A stretch of 64,000 nucleotides of DNA, taken from Luzula sylvatica (lineage: Eukaryota > Streptophyta > Magnoliopsida > Poales > Juncaceae). The position numbers and the translations under genes were made by a program. The DNA lies in NCBI GenBank assembly GCA_946800325.1, contig OX326958.1:32037314-32101313 (forward strand), read 5' to 3'. The notes below the pieces were generated by a model. It worked only from the letters and a program-made list of their open reading frames with translations, ran no database searches and was not told the DNA's origin. Every line of letters starts with the position of its first letter. The stretch's first letter is position 1. Positions 37,378 through 50,995 of this stretch are shown piece by piece.

Positions 37378-40300
37378 GAGTACATAACTTTTCACCAAAT
37401 TTCACAAACACTAAGAAAGTCTGTTTTCCGATTCAAAACAAGATTTTAACGCTTTGAGGAGCTCAAATAACGTGTTTTGAGATCATTTGTATCGTATCTT
37501 TTACTACATAACTTTTCACCAAATTTCACAAACACTAAGAAAGTTTGTTTTTCGATACAAAACAAGATTTTAACGCTTTGTGGAGTTCAAATAACGTGTT
37601 TTGAGATCATTTGTATCGTATCTTTTACTACATAAATTTTCACCAAATTTCACAAACACTAAGAAAGTTTGTTTTTCGATTCAAAACAAGATTTTAGCGC
37701 TTTGTGGAGTTCAAATAACGTGTTTTTAGATCATTTGTATCGTATCTTTTACTACATAACTTTTCACCAAATTTCACATACACTAAGAAAGTTTGTTTTT
37801 CAATTCAAAACAAGATTTTAACGCTTTGTGGAGTTCAAATAACGTGTTCTGAGATCATTTGTATCGTATCTTTTACTACATAACTTTTCACCAAATTTCA
37901 CAAATACTAAGAAAGTTTGTTTTTCGATTCAAAACAAGATTTTAACGCTTTGTGGAGTTCAAATAACGAGTTTTAGATCATTTGTATCGTATCTTTTACT
38001 ACATAACTTTTCACCAAATTTCACAAACACTAAGAAAGTTTGTTTTTCGATTCAAAACAAGATTTTTGCGCTTTGTGGAGTTCAAATAACTTGTTTTGAG
38101 ATCATTTGTATCGTATCTTTTACTACATAACTTTTCACCAAATTTCACAAACACTAAGAAAGTTTGTTTTTCGATTCAAAACAAGATTTTAAAGCTTTGT
38201 GGAGTTCAAATAACGTGTTCTGAGATCATTTGTATCTTATCTTTTACTACATAACTTTTCACCAAATTTCACAAACACTAAGAAAGTTTGTTTTTCGATA
38301 CAAAACAAGATTTTAACGCTTTGTGGAGTTCAAATAACGTGTTTTGAGATCATTTGTATCGTATCTTTTACTACATAAATTTTCACCAAAGTTCACAAAC
38401 ACTAAGAAAGTTTGTTTTTCGATTCAAAACAAGATTTTAGCGCTTTGTGGAGTTCAAATAACATGTTTTTAGATCATTTGTATCGTATCTTTTACTACAT
38501 AACTTTTCACCAAATTTCACATACACTAAGAAAGTTTGTTTTTCGATTCAAAACAAGATTTTAACGCTTTGTGGAGTTCAAATAACGTGTTCTGAGATCA
38601 TTTGTATCGTATCTTTTACTACATAACTTTTCACCAAATTTCACAAATACTAAGAAAGTTTGTTTTTCGATTCAAAACAAGATTTTAACGCTTTGTGGAG
38701 TTCAAATAACGTGTTTTAGATCATTTGTATCATATCTTTTGCTACATAACTTTTCACCAAATTTCACAAACAATAAGAAAGTTTGTTTTTCGATTCAAAA
38801 CAAGATTTTTGCGCTTTGTGGAGTTCAAATAACTTGTTTTGAGATCATTTGTATCGTATCTTTTACTACATAACTTTTCACCAAATTTCACAAACACTAA
38901 GAAAGTTTGTTTTTCGATTCAAAACAAGATTTTAAAGCTTTGTGGAGTTCAAAAAACGTGTTCTGAGATCATTTGTATCGTATCTTTTACTACATAACTT
39001 TTAACCAAATTTCACAAACACTAAGAAAGTTTGTTTTTCGATTCAAAACAAGATTTTAACGCTTTGTGGAGTTCAAATAACGTGTTCTGAGATCATTTGT
39101 ATGGTATCTTTTACTACATAAATTTTCACCAAATTTCACAAACACTAAGAAAGTTTGTTTTTCGATTCAAAACAAGATTTTAGCGCTTTGTGGAGTTCAA
39201 ATAACGTGTTTTTAGATCATTTGTATCGTATCTTTTACTACATAACTTTTCACCAAATTTCACATACACTAAGAAAGTTTGTTTTTCGATTCAAAATAAG
39301 ATTTTAACGCTTTGTGGAGTTCAAATAACGTGTTTTGAGATCATTTGTGTCGTATCTTTTACTACATAACTTTTCACCAAATTTCACAAACACTAAGAAA
39401 GTTTGTTTTTCGATTCAAAACAAGATTTTAACGCTTTGAGGAGTTCAAATAACGTGTTTTTAGATCATTTGTATCGTATCTTTTACAACATAACTTTTCA
39501 CCGAATTTCACAAACACTAAGAAAGTTTGTTTTTCGATTAAAAACAAGATTTTAACGTTTTGATGATTTCAATTAACGTGTTTTTAGATCATTTGTATCG
39601 TATCTTTTACTACATAACTTTTCACCAAATTTCACAAACACTAAGAAAGTTTGTTTTTCGATTCAAAACAAGATTTTTGCGCTTTGTGGAGTTCAAATAA
39701 CGTGTTTTGAGATCATTTGTATCGTATCTTTTACTACATAACTTTTCACCAAAATTCACAAACACTAAGAAAGTTTGTTTTTCGATTCAAAAAAAGATTT
39801 TAACGCTTTGTGGAGTTCAAATAACGTGTTCTGAGATCATTTGTATCGTATCTTTTACTACATAACTTTTCACCAAATTTCACAAACACTAAGAAAGTTT
39901 GTTTTTCGATTCAAAACAAGATTTTAACGCTTTGAGGAGTTCAAATAACGTGTTATTAGATCATTTGTATCGTATCTTTTGAGTACATAACTTTTCACCA
40001 AATTTGACAAACACTAAGAAAGTCTGTTGTCCGATTCAAAACAAGATTTTAACGCTTTGAGGAGCTCGAATAACGTGTTTTGAGATCATTTGTATCGTAT
40101 CTTTTACTACATAACTTTTCACCAAATTTCACAAACACTAAGAAAGTCTGTTTTTCGATACAAAACAAGATTTTAACGCTTTGAGGAGTTCAAATAACGT
40201 GTTTTGAGATTATTTGTATCGTAACTTTTAACTACATAACTTTTCACCACATTTCACAAACACTAAGAAAGTTTGTTTTTCGATTCAAAACAAGATTTTA

Positions 40301-43300
40301 ACGCTTTGTGGAGTTCAAATAACGTGTTTTGAGATCATTTGTGTCGTAACTTTTAACTACATAACTTTTCACCACATTTCACAAACACTAAGAAAGTTTG
40401 TTTTTCGATTCAAAACAAGATTTTAACGCTTTGTGGAGTTCAAATAACGTGTTCTGAGATCATTTGTATGGTATCTTTTACTACATAAATTTTCACCAAA
40501 TTTCACAAACACTAAGAAAGTTTGTTTTTCGATTCAAAACAAGATTTTAGCGCTTTGTGGAGTTCAAATAACGTGTTTTTAGATCATTTGTATCGTATCT
40601 TTTACTACATAACTTTTCATCAAATTTCACAAACACTAAGAAAGTTTGTTTTTCGATTCAAAACAAGATTTTAACGCTTTGTGGAGTTCAAATAACGTGT
40701 TTTGAGATCATTTGTGTCGTATCTTTTACTACATAACTTTTCACCAAATTTCACAAACACTAAGAAAGTTTGTTTTTCGATTCAAAACAAGATTTTAACG
40801 CTTTGAGGAGTTCAAATAACGTGTTTTTAGATCATTTGTATCGTATCTGTTACAACATAACTTTTCACCGAATTTCCCAAACACTAAGAAAGTTTGTTTT
40901 TCGATTAAAAACAAGATTTTAACGTTTTGATGATTTCAATTAACGTGTTTTTAGATCATTTGTATCGTATCTTTTACTACATAACTTTTCACCAAATTTC
41001 ACAAACACTAAGAAAGTTTGTTTTTCGATTCAAAACAAGATTTTTGCGCTTTGTGGAGTTCAAATAACGTGTTTTGAGATCATTTGTATCGTATCTTTTA
41101 CTACATAACTTTTCACCAAATTTCACAAACACTAAGAAAGTTTGTTTTTCGATTCAAAACAAGATTTTAACGCTTTGTGGAGTTCAAATAACGTGTTTTG
41201 AGATCATTTGTGTCGTATCTTTTACTACATAACTTTTCACCAAATTTCACAAACACAAAGAAAGTTTGTTTTTCGATTCAAAACAAGATTTTAACGCTTT
41301 GTGGAGTTCAAATAACGTGTTCTGAGATCATTTGTATCGTATCTTTTACTACATAACTTTTCACCAAATTTCACAAACACTAAGAAAGTTTGTTTTTCGA
41401 TTCAAAACAAGATTTTAACGCTTTGTGGAGTTCAAATAACGTGTTCTGAGATCATTTGTATCGTATCTTTTACTACATAACTTTTCACCAAATTTCACAA
41501 ACACTATGAAAGTTTGTTTTTCGATTCAAAACAAGATTTTAACGCTTTGAGGAGTTCAAATAACTTGTTTTGAGATCATTTGTATCGTATCTTTTACTAC
41601 ATAACTTTTCACCAAATTTCACAAACACTAAGAAAGTTTGTTTTTCGATTCAAAACAAGATTTTAACGCTTTGTGGAGTTCAAATAACGTGTTCTGAGAT
41701 CATTTGTATCGTATCTTTTACTACATAACTTTTCACCAAATTTCACAAACACTATGAAAGTTTGTTTTTCGATTCAAAACAAGATTTTAACGCTTTGAGG
41801 AGTTCAAATAACGTGTTATTGGATCATTTGTATCGTATCTTTTGAGTACATAACTTTTCACCAAATTTCACAAACACTAAGAAAGTCTGTTTTCCGATTC
41901 AAAACAAGATTTTAACGCTTTGAGGAGCTCAAATAACGTGTTTTGAGATCATTTGTATCGTATCTTTTACTACATAACTTTTCACCAAATTTCACAAACA
42001 CTAAGAAAGTCTGTTTTTCGATACAAAACAAGATTTTAACGCTTTGAGGAGTTCAAATAACGTGTTTTGAGATTATTTGTATCGTAACTTTTAACTACAT
42101 AAGTTTTCACCACATTTCACAAACACTAAGAAAGTTTGTTTTTCGATTCAAAACAAGATTTTAACGCTTTGTGGAGTTCAAATAACGTGTTTTGAGATCA
42201 TTTGTGTCGTACCTTTTACTACATAACTTTTCACCAAATTTCACAAACACAAAGAAAGTTTGTTTTTCGATTCAAAACAAGATTTTAACGCTTTGTGGAG
42301 TTCAAATAACGTGTTCTGAGATCATTTGTATCGTATCTTTTACTACATAACTTTTCACCAAATTTCACAAATACTAAGAAAGTTTGTTTTTCGATTCAAA
42401 ACAAGATTTTAACGCTTTCTGGAGTTCAAATAACGTGTTTTAGATCATTTGTATCATATCTTTTACTACATAACTTTTCACCAAATTTCACAAACAATAA
42501 GAAAGTTTGTTTTTCGATTCAAAACAAGATTTTTGCGCTTTGTGGAGTTCAAATAACTTGTTTTGAGATCATTTGTATCGTATCTTTTACTACATAACTT
42601 TTCACCAAATTTCACAAACACTAAGAAAGTTTGTTTTTCGATTCAAAACAAGATTTTAAAGCTTTGTGGAGTTCAAAAAACGTGTTCTGAGATCATTTGT
42701 ATCGTATCTTTTACTACATAACTTTTAACCAAATTTCACAAACACTAAGAAAGTTTGTTTTTCGATTCAAAACAAGATTTTAACGCTTTGTGGAGTTCAA
42801 ATAACGTGTTCTGAGATCATTTGTATGGTATCTTTTACTACATAAATTTTCACCAAATTTCACAAACACTAAGAAAGTCTGTTTTTCGATTCAAAACAAG
42901 ATTTTAGCGCTTTGTGGAGTTCAAATAACGTGTTTTTAGATCATTTGTATCGTATCTTTTACTACATAACTTTTCACCAAATTTCACAAACACTAAGAAA
43001 GTTTGTTTTTCGATTCAAAACAAGATTTTAACGCTTTGTGGAGTTCAAATAACGTGTTTTGAGATCATTTGTGTCGTATCTTTTACTACATAACTTTTCA
43101 CCAAATTTCACAAACACTAAGAAAGTTTGTTTTTCGATTCAAAACAAGATTTTAACGCTTTGAGGAGTTCAAATAACGTGTTTTTAGATCATTTGTATCG
43201 TATCTTTTACTACATAACTTTTCACCAAATTTCACAAACACTAAGAAAGTTTGTTTTTCGATTCAAAACAAGATTTTAACGCTTTGTGGAGTTCAAATAA

Positions 43301-44416
43301 CGTGTTTTGAGATCATTTGTGTCGTATCTTTTACTACATAACTTTTCACCAAATTTCACAAACCCTAAGAAAGTTTGTTTTTCGATTCAAAACAAGATTT
43401 TAGCGCTTTGTGGAGTTCAAATAACGTGTTTTTAGATCATTTGTATCGTATCTTTTACTACATAACTTTTCACCAAATTTCACAAACACTAAGAAAGTTT
43501 GTTTTTCGATTCAAAACAAGATTTTAACGCTTTGTGGAGTTCAAATAACGTGTTTTGAGATCATTTGTATCGTATCTTTTGAGTACATAACTTTTCACCA
43601 AATTTCACAAACACTAAGAAAGTCTGTTTTCCGATTCAAAACAAGATTTTAACGCTTTGAGGAGCTCAAATAACGTGTTTTGAGATCATTTGTATCGTAT
43701 CTTTTACTACATAACTTTTCACCAAATTTCACAAACACTAAGAAAGTTTGTTTTTCGATACAAAACAAGATTTTAACGCTTTGTGGAGTTCAAATAACGT
43801 GTTTTGAGATCATTTGTATCGTATCTTTTACTACATAAATTTTCACCAAATTTCACAAACACTAAGAAAGTTTGTTTTTCGATTCAAAACAAGATTTTAG
43901 CGCTTTGTGGAGTTCAAATAACGTGTTTTTAGATCATTTGTATCGTATCTTTTACTACATAACTTTTCACCAAATTTCACATACACTAAGAAAGTTTGTT
44001 TTTCGATTCAAAACAAGATTTTAACGCTTTGTGGAGTTCAAATAACGTGTTCTGAGATCATTTGTATCGTATCTTTTACTACATAACTTTTCACCAAATT
44101 TCACAAACACTAAGAAAGTTTGTTTTTCGATTCAAAACAAGATTTTAACGCTTTGTGGAGTTCAAATAACGTGTTTTGAGATCATTTGTATCGTATCTTT
44201 TACTACATAAATTTTCACCAAATTTCACAAACACTAAGAAAGTTTGTTTTTCGATTCAAAACAAGATTTTAGCGCTTTGTGGAGTACAAATAACGTGTTT
44301 TTAGATCATTTGTATCGTATCTTTTACTACATAACTTTTCACCAAATTTCACAAACACTAAGAAAGTTTGTTTTTCGATTCAAAACAAGATTTTAACGCT
44401 TTGTGGAGTTAAAATA
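37378..44416 (+). repeat. Mosaic satellite region between families C and B
   Basis: This is continuous satellite without a single dominant unit. Bases 37,345-38,570 match 18,235-19,460 at an offset of 19,110 bp, including ACGAGTTTTAG and TATCTTAT. Bases from about 38.58 to 39.2 kb match about 42.3-42.95 kb at an offset of 3,724 bp (TATCATATC monomers at 38,709 and 42,433, TTTTAACCAAAT monomers after each). Z monomers near 39.56 and 40.93 kb are 1,368 bp apart. A rare CACTATGAAAG monomer occurs twice (41,439 and 41,687). No gene or foreign insert is present. Confidence 0.85.
41439..41810 (+). repeat. Local dimer duplication marked by CACTATGAAAG
   Basis: Monomer 41,439-41,562 (GTTCTGAG, CACTATGAAAG, TTTGAGG) recurs as 41,687-41,810 at an offset of 248 bp, exactly two monomers, with one ACTTG monomer between. 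The shared ACTATG change is not seen elsewhere in the window, so the second copy was made locally and recently. Confidence 0.88.
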
Positions 44417-46401
44417 ACGTGTTTTGAGATCATTTGTATCGTATCTTTTGAGTACATAACTTTTCACCAAATTTCACAAACACTAAGAAAGTCTGTTTTC
44501 CGATTCAAAACAAGATTTTAACGCTTTGAGGAGCTCAAATAACGTGTTTTGAGATCATTTGTATCGTATCTTTTACTACATAACTTTTCACCAAATTTCA
44601 CAAACACTAAGAAAGTTTGTTTTTCGATACAAAACAAGATTTTAACGCTTTGTGGAGTTCAAATAACGTGTTTTGAGATCATTTGTATCGTATCTTATAC
44701 TACATAAATTTTCACCAAATTTCACAAACACTAAGAAAGTTTGTTTTTCGATTCAAAACAAGATTTTAGCGCTTTGTGGAGTTCAAATAACGTGTTTTTA
44801 GATCATTTGTATCGTATCTTTTACTACATAACTTTTCACCAAATTTCACATACACTAAGAAAGTTTGTTTTTCGATTCAAAACAAGATTTTAACGCTTTG
44901 TGGAGTTCAAATAACGTGTTCTGAGATCATTTGTATCGTATCTTTTACTACATAACTTTTCACCAAATTTCACAAATACTAAGAAAGTTTGTTTTTCGAT
45001 TCAAAACAAGATTTTAACGCTTTGTGGAGTTCAAATAACGTGTTTTAGATCATTTGTATCGTATCTTTTACTACATAACTTTTCACCAAATTTCACAAAC
45101 ACTAAGAAAGTTTGTTTTTCGATTCAAAACAAGATTTTTGCGCTTTGTGGAGTTCAAATAACTTGTTTTGAGATCATTTGTATCGTATCTTTTACTACAT
45201 AACTTTTCACCAAATTTCACAAACACTAAGAAAGTTTGCTTTTCGATTCAAAACAAGATTTTAAAGCTTTGTGGAGTTCAAATAACGTGTTCTGAGATCA
45301 TTTGTATCGTATCTTTTACTACATAACTTTTCACCAAATTTCACAAACACTAAGAAAGTTTGTTTTTCGATACAAAACAAGATTTTAACGCTTTGTGGAG
45401 TTCAAATAACGTGTTTTGAGATCATTTGTATCGTATATTTTACTACATAAATTTTCACCAAATTTCACAAACACTAAGAAAGTTTGTTTTTCGATTCAAA
45501 ACAAGATTTTAGCGCTTTGTGGAGTTCAAATAACCGCTTTTTAGATCATTTGTATCGTATCTTTTACTACAAAACTTTTCACCAAATTTCACAAACACTA
45601 AGAAAGTTTGTTTTTCGATTCAAAACAAGATTTTTGCGCTTTGTGGAGTTCAAATAACGTGTTTTGAGATCATTTGTATCGTATCTTTTGAGTACATAAC
45701 TTTTCACCAAATTTCACAAACACTAAGAAAGTCTGTTTTCCGATTCAAAACAAGATTTTAACGCTTTGAGGAGCTCAAATAACGTGTTTTGAGATCATTT
45801 GTATCGTATCTTTTACTACATAACTTTTCACCAAATTTCACAAACACTAAGAAAGTTTGTTTTTCGATACAAAACAAGATTTTAACGCTTTGTGGAGTTC
45901 AAATAACGTGTTTTGAGATCATTTGTATCGTATCTTTTACTACATAAATTTTCACCAAATTTCACATACACTAAGAAAGTTTGTTTTTCGATTCAAAACA
46001 AGATTTTAACGCTTTGTGGAGTTCAAATAACGTGTTCTGAGATCATTTGTATCGTATCTTTTACTACATAACTTTTCACCAAATTTCACAAACACTAAGA
46101 AAGTTTGTTTTTCGATTCAAAACAAGATTTTAACGCTTTGTGGAGTTCAAATAACGTGTTTTGAGATCATTTGTATCGTATCTTTTACTACATAAATTTT
46201 CACCAAATTTCACAAACACTAAGAAAGTTTGTTTTTCGATTCAAAACAAGATTTTAGCGCTTTGTGGAGTTCAAATAACGTGTTTTTAGATCATTTGTAT
46301 CGTATCTTTTACTACATAACTTTTCACCAAATTTCACAAACACTAAGAAAGTTTGTTTTTCGATTCAAAACAAGATTTTAACGCTTTGTGGAGTTAAAAT
46401 A
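44417..46401 (+). repeat. HOR A-like unit leading into HOR B, left flank
   Basis: A GAGTTAAAATA monomer end precedes the GAGTAC monomer at 44,417. The run then follows HOR A (CGATAC, AGCGCT, CACATAC, CACAAATAC, 123-bp at 45,038, ACTTG at 45,161). Monomer 45,533 begins ACCGC instead of ACGTG. From 45,657 the order is that of HOR B positions 5-10. The stretch 44,417 to about 45,910 matches 50,996 to about 52,490 at an offset of 6,579 bp. Confidence 0.9.
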
Positions 46402-47643
46402 ACGTGTTTTGAGATCATTTGTATCGTATCTTTTGAGTACATAACTTTTCACCAAATTTCACAAACACTAAGAAAGTCTGTTTTCCGATTCAAAACAAGA
46501 TTTTAACGCTTTGAGGAGCTCAAATAACGTGTTTTGAGATCATTTGTATCGTATCTTTTACTACATAACTTTTCACCAAATTTCACAAACACTAAGAAAG
46601 TTTGTTTTTCGATACAAAACAAGATTTTAACGCTTTGTGGAGTTCAAATAACGTGTTTTGAGATCATTTGTATCGTATCTTTTACTACATAAATTTTCGC
46701 CAAATTTCACAAACACTAAGAAAGTTTGTTTTTCGATTCAAAACAAGATTTTAGCGCTTTGTGGAGTTCAAATAACGTGTTTTTAGATCATTTGTATCGT
46801 ATCTTTTACTACATAACTTTTCACCAAATTTCACATACACTAAGAAAGTTTGTTTTTCGATTCAAAACAAGATTTTTGCGCTTTGTGGAGTTCAAATAAC
46901 GTGTTCTGAGATCATTTGTATCGTATCTTTTGAGTACATAACTTTTCACCAAATTTCACAAACACTAAGAAAGTCTGTTTTCCGATTCAAAACAAGATTT
47001 TAACGCTTTGAGGAGCTCAAATAACGTGTTTTGAGATCATTTGTATCGTATCTTTTACTACATAACTTTTCACCAAATTTCACAAACACTAAGAAAGTTT
47101 GTTTTTCGATACAAAACAAGATTTTAACGCTTTGTGGAGTTCAAATAACGTGTTTTGAGATCATTTGTATCGTATCTTTTACTACATAAATTTTCACCAA
47201 ATTTCACATACACTAAGAAAGTTTGTTTTTCGATTCAAAACAAGATTTTAACGCTTTGTGGAGTTCAAATAACGTGTTCTGAGATCATTTGTATCGTAAC
47301 TTTTACTACATAACTTTTCACCAAATTTCACAAACACTAAGAAAGTTTGTTTTTCGATTCAAAACAAGATTTTAACGCTTTGTGGAGTTCAAATAACGTG
47401 TTTTGAGATCATTTGTATCGTATCTTTTACTACATAAATTTTCACCAAATTTCACAAACACTAAGAAAGTTTGTTTTTCGATTCAAAACAAGATTTTAGC
47501 GCTTTGTGGAGTTCAAATAACGTGTTTTTAGATCATTTGTATCGTATCTTTTACTACATAACTTTTCACCAAATTTCACAAACACTAAGAAAGTTTGTTT
47601 TTCGATTCAAAACAAGATTTTAACGCTTTGTGGAGTTAAAATA
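46402..47643 (+). repeat. HOR B copy, 10 monomers, 1,242 bp
   Basis: Monomer order: 1, GAGTAC/GAGCTC (125 bp); 2, CGATAC; 3, CATAAATTTTCGCC with AGCGCT; 4, CACATAC with TTTTTGCGC; 5, GTTCTGAG with GAGTAC (125 bp); 6, CGATAC; 7, CATAAATTTT with CACATAC; 8, GTTCTGAG; 9, CATAAATTTT with AGCGCT; 10, GTTTTTAG ending GAGTTAAAATA. Two 125-bp monomers and no 123-bp monomer give 1,242 bp. TTTTCGCC and GAGTTAAAATA are the diagnostic markers. Confidence 0.93.
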
Positions 47644-48511
47644 ACGTGTTTTGAGATCATTTGTATCGTATCTTTTGAGTACATAACTTTTCACCAAATT
47701 TCACAAACACTAAGAAAGTCTGTTTTCCGATTCAAAACAAGATTTTAACGCTTTGAGGAGCTCAAATAACGTGTTTTGAGATCATTTGTATCGTATCTTT
47801 TACTACATAACTTTTCACCAAATTTCACAAACACTAAGAAAGTTTGTTTTTCGATACAAAACAAGATTTTAACGCTTTGTGGAGTTCAAATAACGTGTTT
47901 TGAGATCATTTGTATCGTATCTTTTACTACATAAATTTTCGCCAAATTTCACAAACACTAAGAAAGTTTGTTTTTCGATTCAAAACAAGATTTTAGCGCT
48001 TTGTGGAGTTCAAATAACGTGTTTTTAGATCATTTGTATCGTATCTTTTACTACATAACTTTTCACCAAATTTCACATACACTAAGAAAGTTTGTTTTTC
48101 GATTCAAAACAAGATTTTAACGCTTTGTGGAGTTCAAATAACGTGTTCTGAGATCATTTGTATCGTATCTTTTACTACATAACTTTTCACCAAATTTCAC
48201 AAATACTAAGAAAGTTTGTTTTTCGATTCAAAACAAGATTTTAACGCTTTGTGGAGTTCAAATAACGTGTTTTAGATCATTTGTATCGTATCTTTTACTA
48301 CATAAATTTTCACCAAATTTCACAAACACTAAGAAAGTTTGTTTTTCGATTCAAAACAAGATTTTAGCGCTTTGTGGAGTTCAAATAACGTGTTTTTAGA
48401 TCATTTGTATCGTATCTTTTACTACATAACTTTTCACCAAATTTCACAAACACTAAGAAAGTTTGTTTTTCGATTCAAAACAAGATTTTAACGCTTTGTG
48501 GAGTTAAAATA
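47644..48511 (+). repeat. Chimeric HOR A/B copy, 7 monomers, 868 bp
   Basis: The unit starts as HOR B (GAGTAC, CGATAC, TTTTCGCC). It then follows HOR A (CACATAC, GTTCTGAG with CACAAATAC, 123-bp GTTTTAG). Within the 123-bp monomer it switches to CATAAATTTT with AGCGCT and ends with the B-type GAGTTAAAATA monomer. The length is 125 + 5 x 124 + 123 = 868 bp. Confidence 0.92.
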
Positions 48512-49753
48512 ACGTGTTTTGAGATCATTTGTATCGTATCTTTTGAGTACATAACTTTTCACCAAATTTCACAAACACTAAGAAAGTCTGTTTTCCGATT
48601 CAAAACAAGATTTTAACGCTTTGAGGAGCTCAAATAACGTGTTTTGAGATCATTTGTATCGTATCTTTTACTACATAACTTTTCACCAAATTTCACAAAC
48701 ACTAAGAAAGTTTGTTTTTCGATACAAAACAAGATTTTAACGCTTTGTGGAGTTCAAATAACGTGTTTTGAGATCATTTGTATCGTATCTTTTACTACAT
48801 AAATTTTCGCCAAATTTCACAAACACTAAGAAAGTTTGTTTTTCGATTCAAAACAAGATTTTAGCGCTTTGTGGAGTTCAAATAACGTGTTTTTAGATCA
48901 TTTGTATCGTATCTTTTACTACATAACTTTTCACCAAATTTCACATACACTAAGAAAGTTTGTTTTTCGATTCAAAACAAGATTTTTGCGCTTTGTGGAG
49001 TTCAAATAACGTGTTCTGAGATCATTTGTATCGTATCTTTTGAGTACATAACTTTTCACCAAATTTCACAAACACTAAGAAAGTCTGTTTTCCGATTCAA
49101 AACAAGATTTTAACGCTTTGAGGAGCTCAAATAACGTGTTTTGAGATCATTTGTATCGTATCTTTTACTACATAACTTTTCATCAAATTTCACAAACACT
49201 AAGAAAGTTTGTTTTTCGATACAAAACAAGATTTTAACGCTTTGTGGAGTTCAAATAACGTGTTTTGAGATCATTTGTATCGTATCTTTTACTACATAAA
49301 TTTTCACCAAATTTCACATACACTAAGAAAGTTTGTTTTTCGATTCAAAACAAGATTTTAACGCTTTGTGGAGTTCAAATAACGTGTTCTGAGATCATTT
49401 GTATCGTATCTTTTACTACATAACTTTTCACCAAATTTCACAAACACTAAGAAAGTTTGTTTTTCGATTCAAAACAAGATTTTAACGCTTTGTGGAGTTC
49501 AAATAACGTGTTTTGAGATCATTTGTATCGTATCTTTTACTACATAAATTTTCACCAAATTTCACAAACACTAAGAAAGTTTGTTTTTCGATTCAAAACA
49601 AGATTTTAGCGCTTTGTGGAGTTCAAATAACGTGTTTTTAGATCATTTGTATCGTATCTTTTACTACATAACTTTTCACCAAATTTCACAAACACTAAGA
49701 AAGTTTGTTTTTCGATTCAAAACAAGATTTTAACGCTTTGTGGAGTTAAAATA
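48512..49753 (+). repeat. HOR B copy, 1,242 bp
   Basis: A full ten-monomer HOR B unit with TTTTCGCC near 48,806 and the GAGTTAAAATA end before 49,754. A private CATCAAATTTC change lies near 49,183. Confidence 0.93.
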
Positions 49754-50995
49754 ACGTGTTTTGAGATCATTTGTATCGTATCTTTTGAGTACATAACTTT
49801 TCACCAAATTTCACAAACACTAAGAAAGTCTGTTTTCCGATTCAAAACAAGATTTTAACGCTTTGAGGAGCTCAAATAACGTGTTTTGAGATCATTTGTA
49901 TCGTATCTTTTACTACATAACTTTTCACCAAATTTCACAAACACTAAGAAAGTTTGTTTTTCGATACAAAACAAGATTTTAACGCTTTGTGGAGTTCAAA
50001 TAACGTGTTTTGAGATCATTTGTATCGTATCTTTTACTACATAAATTTTCGCCAAATTTCACAAACACTAAGAAAGTTTGTTTTTCGATTCAAAACAAGA
50101 TTTTAGCGCTTTGTGGAGTTCAAATAACGTGTTTTTAGATCATTTGTATCGTATCTTTTACTACATAACTTTTCACCAAATTTCACATACACTAAGAAAG
50201 TTTGTTTTTCGATTCAAAACAAGATTTTTGCGCTTTGTGGAGTTCAAATAACGTGTTCTGAGATCATTTGTATCGTATCTTTTGAGTACATAACTTTTCA
50301 CCAAATTTCACAAACACTAAGAAAGTCTGTTTTCCGATTCAAAACAAGATTTTAACGCTTTGAGGAGCTCAAATAACGTGTTTTGAGATCATTTGTATCG
50401 TATCTTTTACTACATAACTTTTCACCAAATTTCACAAACACTAAGAAAGTTTGTTTTTCGATACAAAACAAGATTTTAACGCTTTGTGGAGTTCAAATAA
50501 CGTGTTTTGAGATCATTTGTATCGTATCTTTTACTACATAAATTTTCACCAAATTTCACATACACTAAGAAAGTTTGTTTTTCGATTCAAAACAAGATTT
50601 TAACGCTTTGTGGAGTTCAAATAACGTGTTCTGAGATCATTTGTATCGTATCTTTTACTACATAACTTTTCACCAAATTTCACAAACACTAAGAAAGTTT
50701 GTTTTTCGATTCAAAACAAGATTTTAACGCTTTGTGGAGTTCAAATAACGTGTTTTGAGATCATTTGTATCGTATCTTTTACTACATAAATTTTCACCAA
50801 ATTTCACAAACACTAAGAAAGTTTGTTTTTCGATTCAAAACAAGATTTTAGCGCTTTGTGGAGTTCAAATAACGTGTTTTTAGATCATTTGTATCGTATC
50901 TTTTACTACATAACTTTTCACCAAATTTCACAAACACTAAGAAAGTTTGTTTTTCGATTCAAAACAAGATTTTAACGCTTTGTGGAGTTAAAATA
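49754..50995 (+). repeat. HOR B copy, 1,242 bp
   Basis: A full ten-monomer HOR B unit with the same order as 46,402-47,643. TTTTCGCC lies near 50,048 and the next GAGTTAAAATA end precedes 50,996. Confidence 0.93.
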
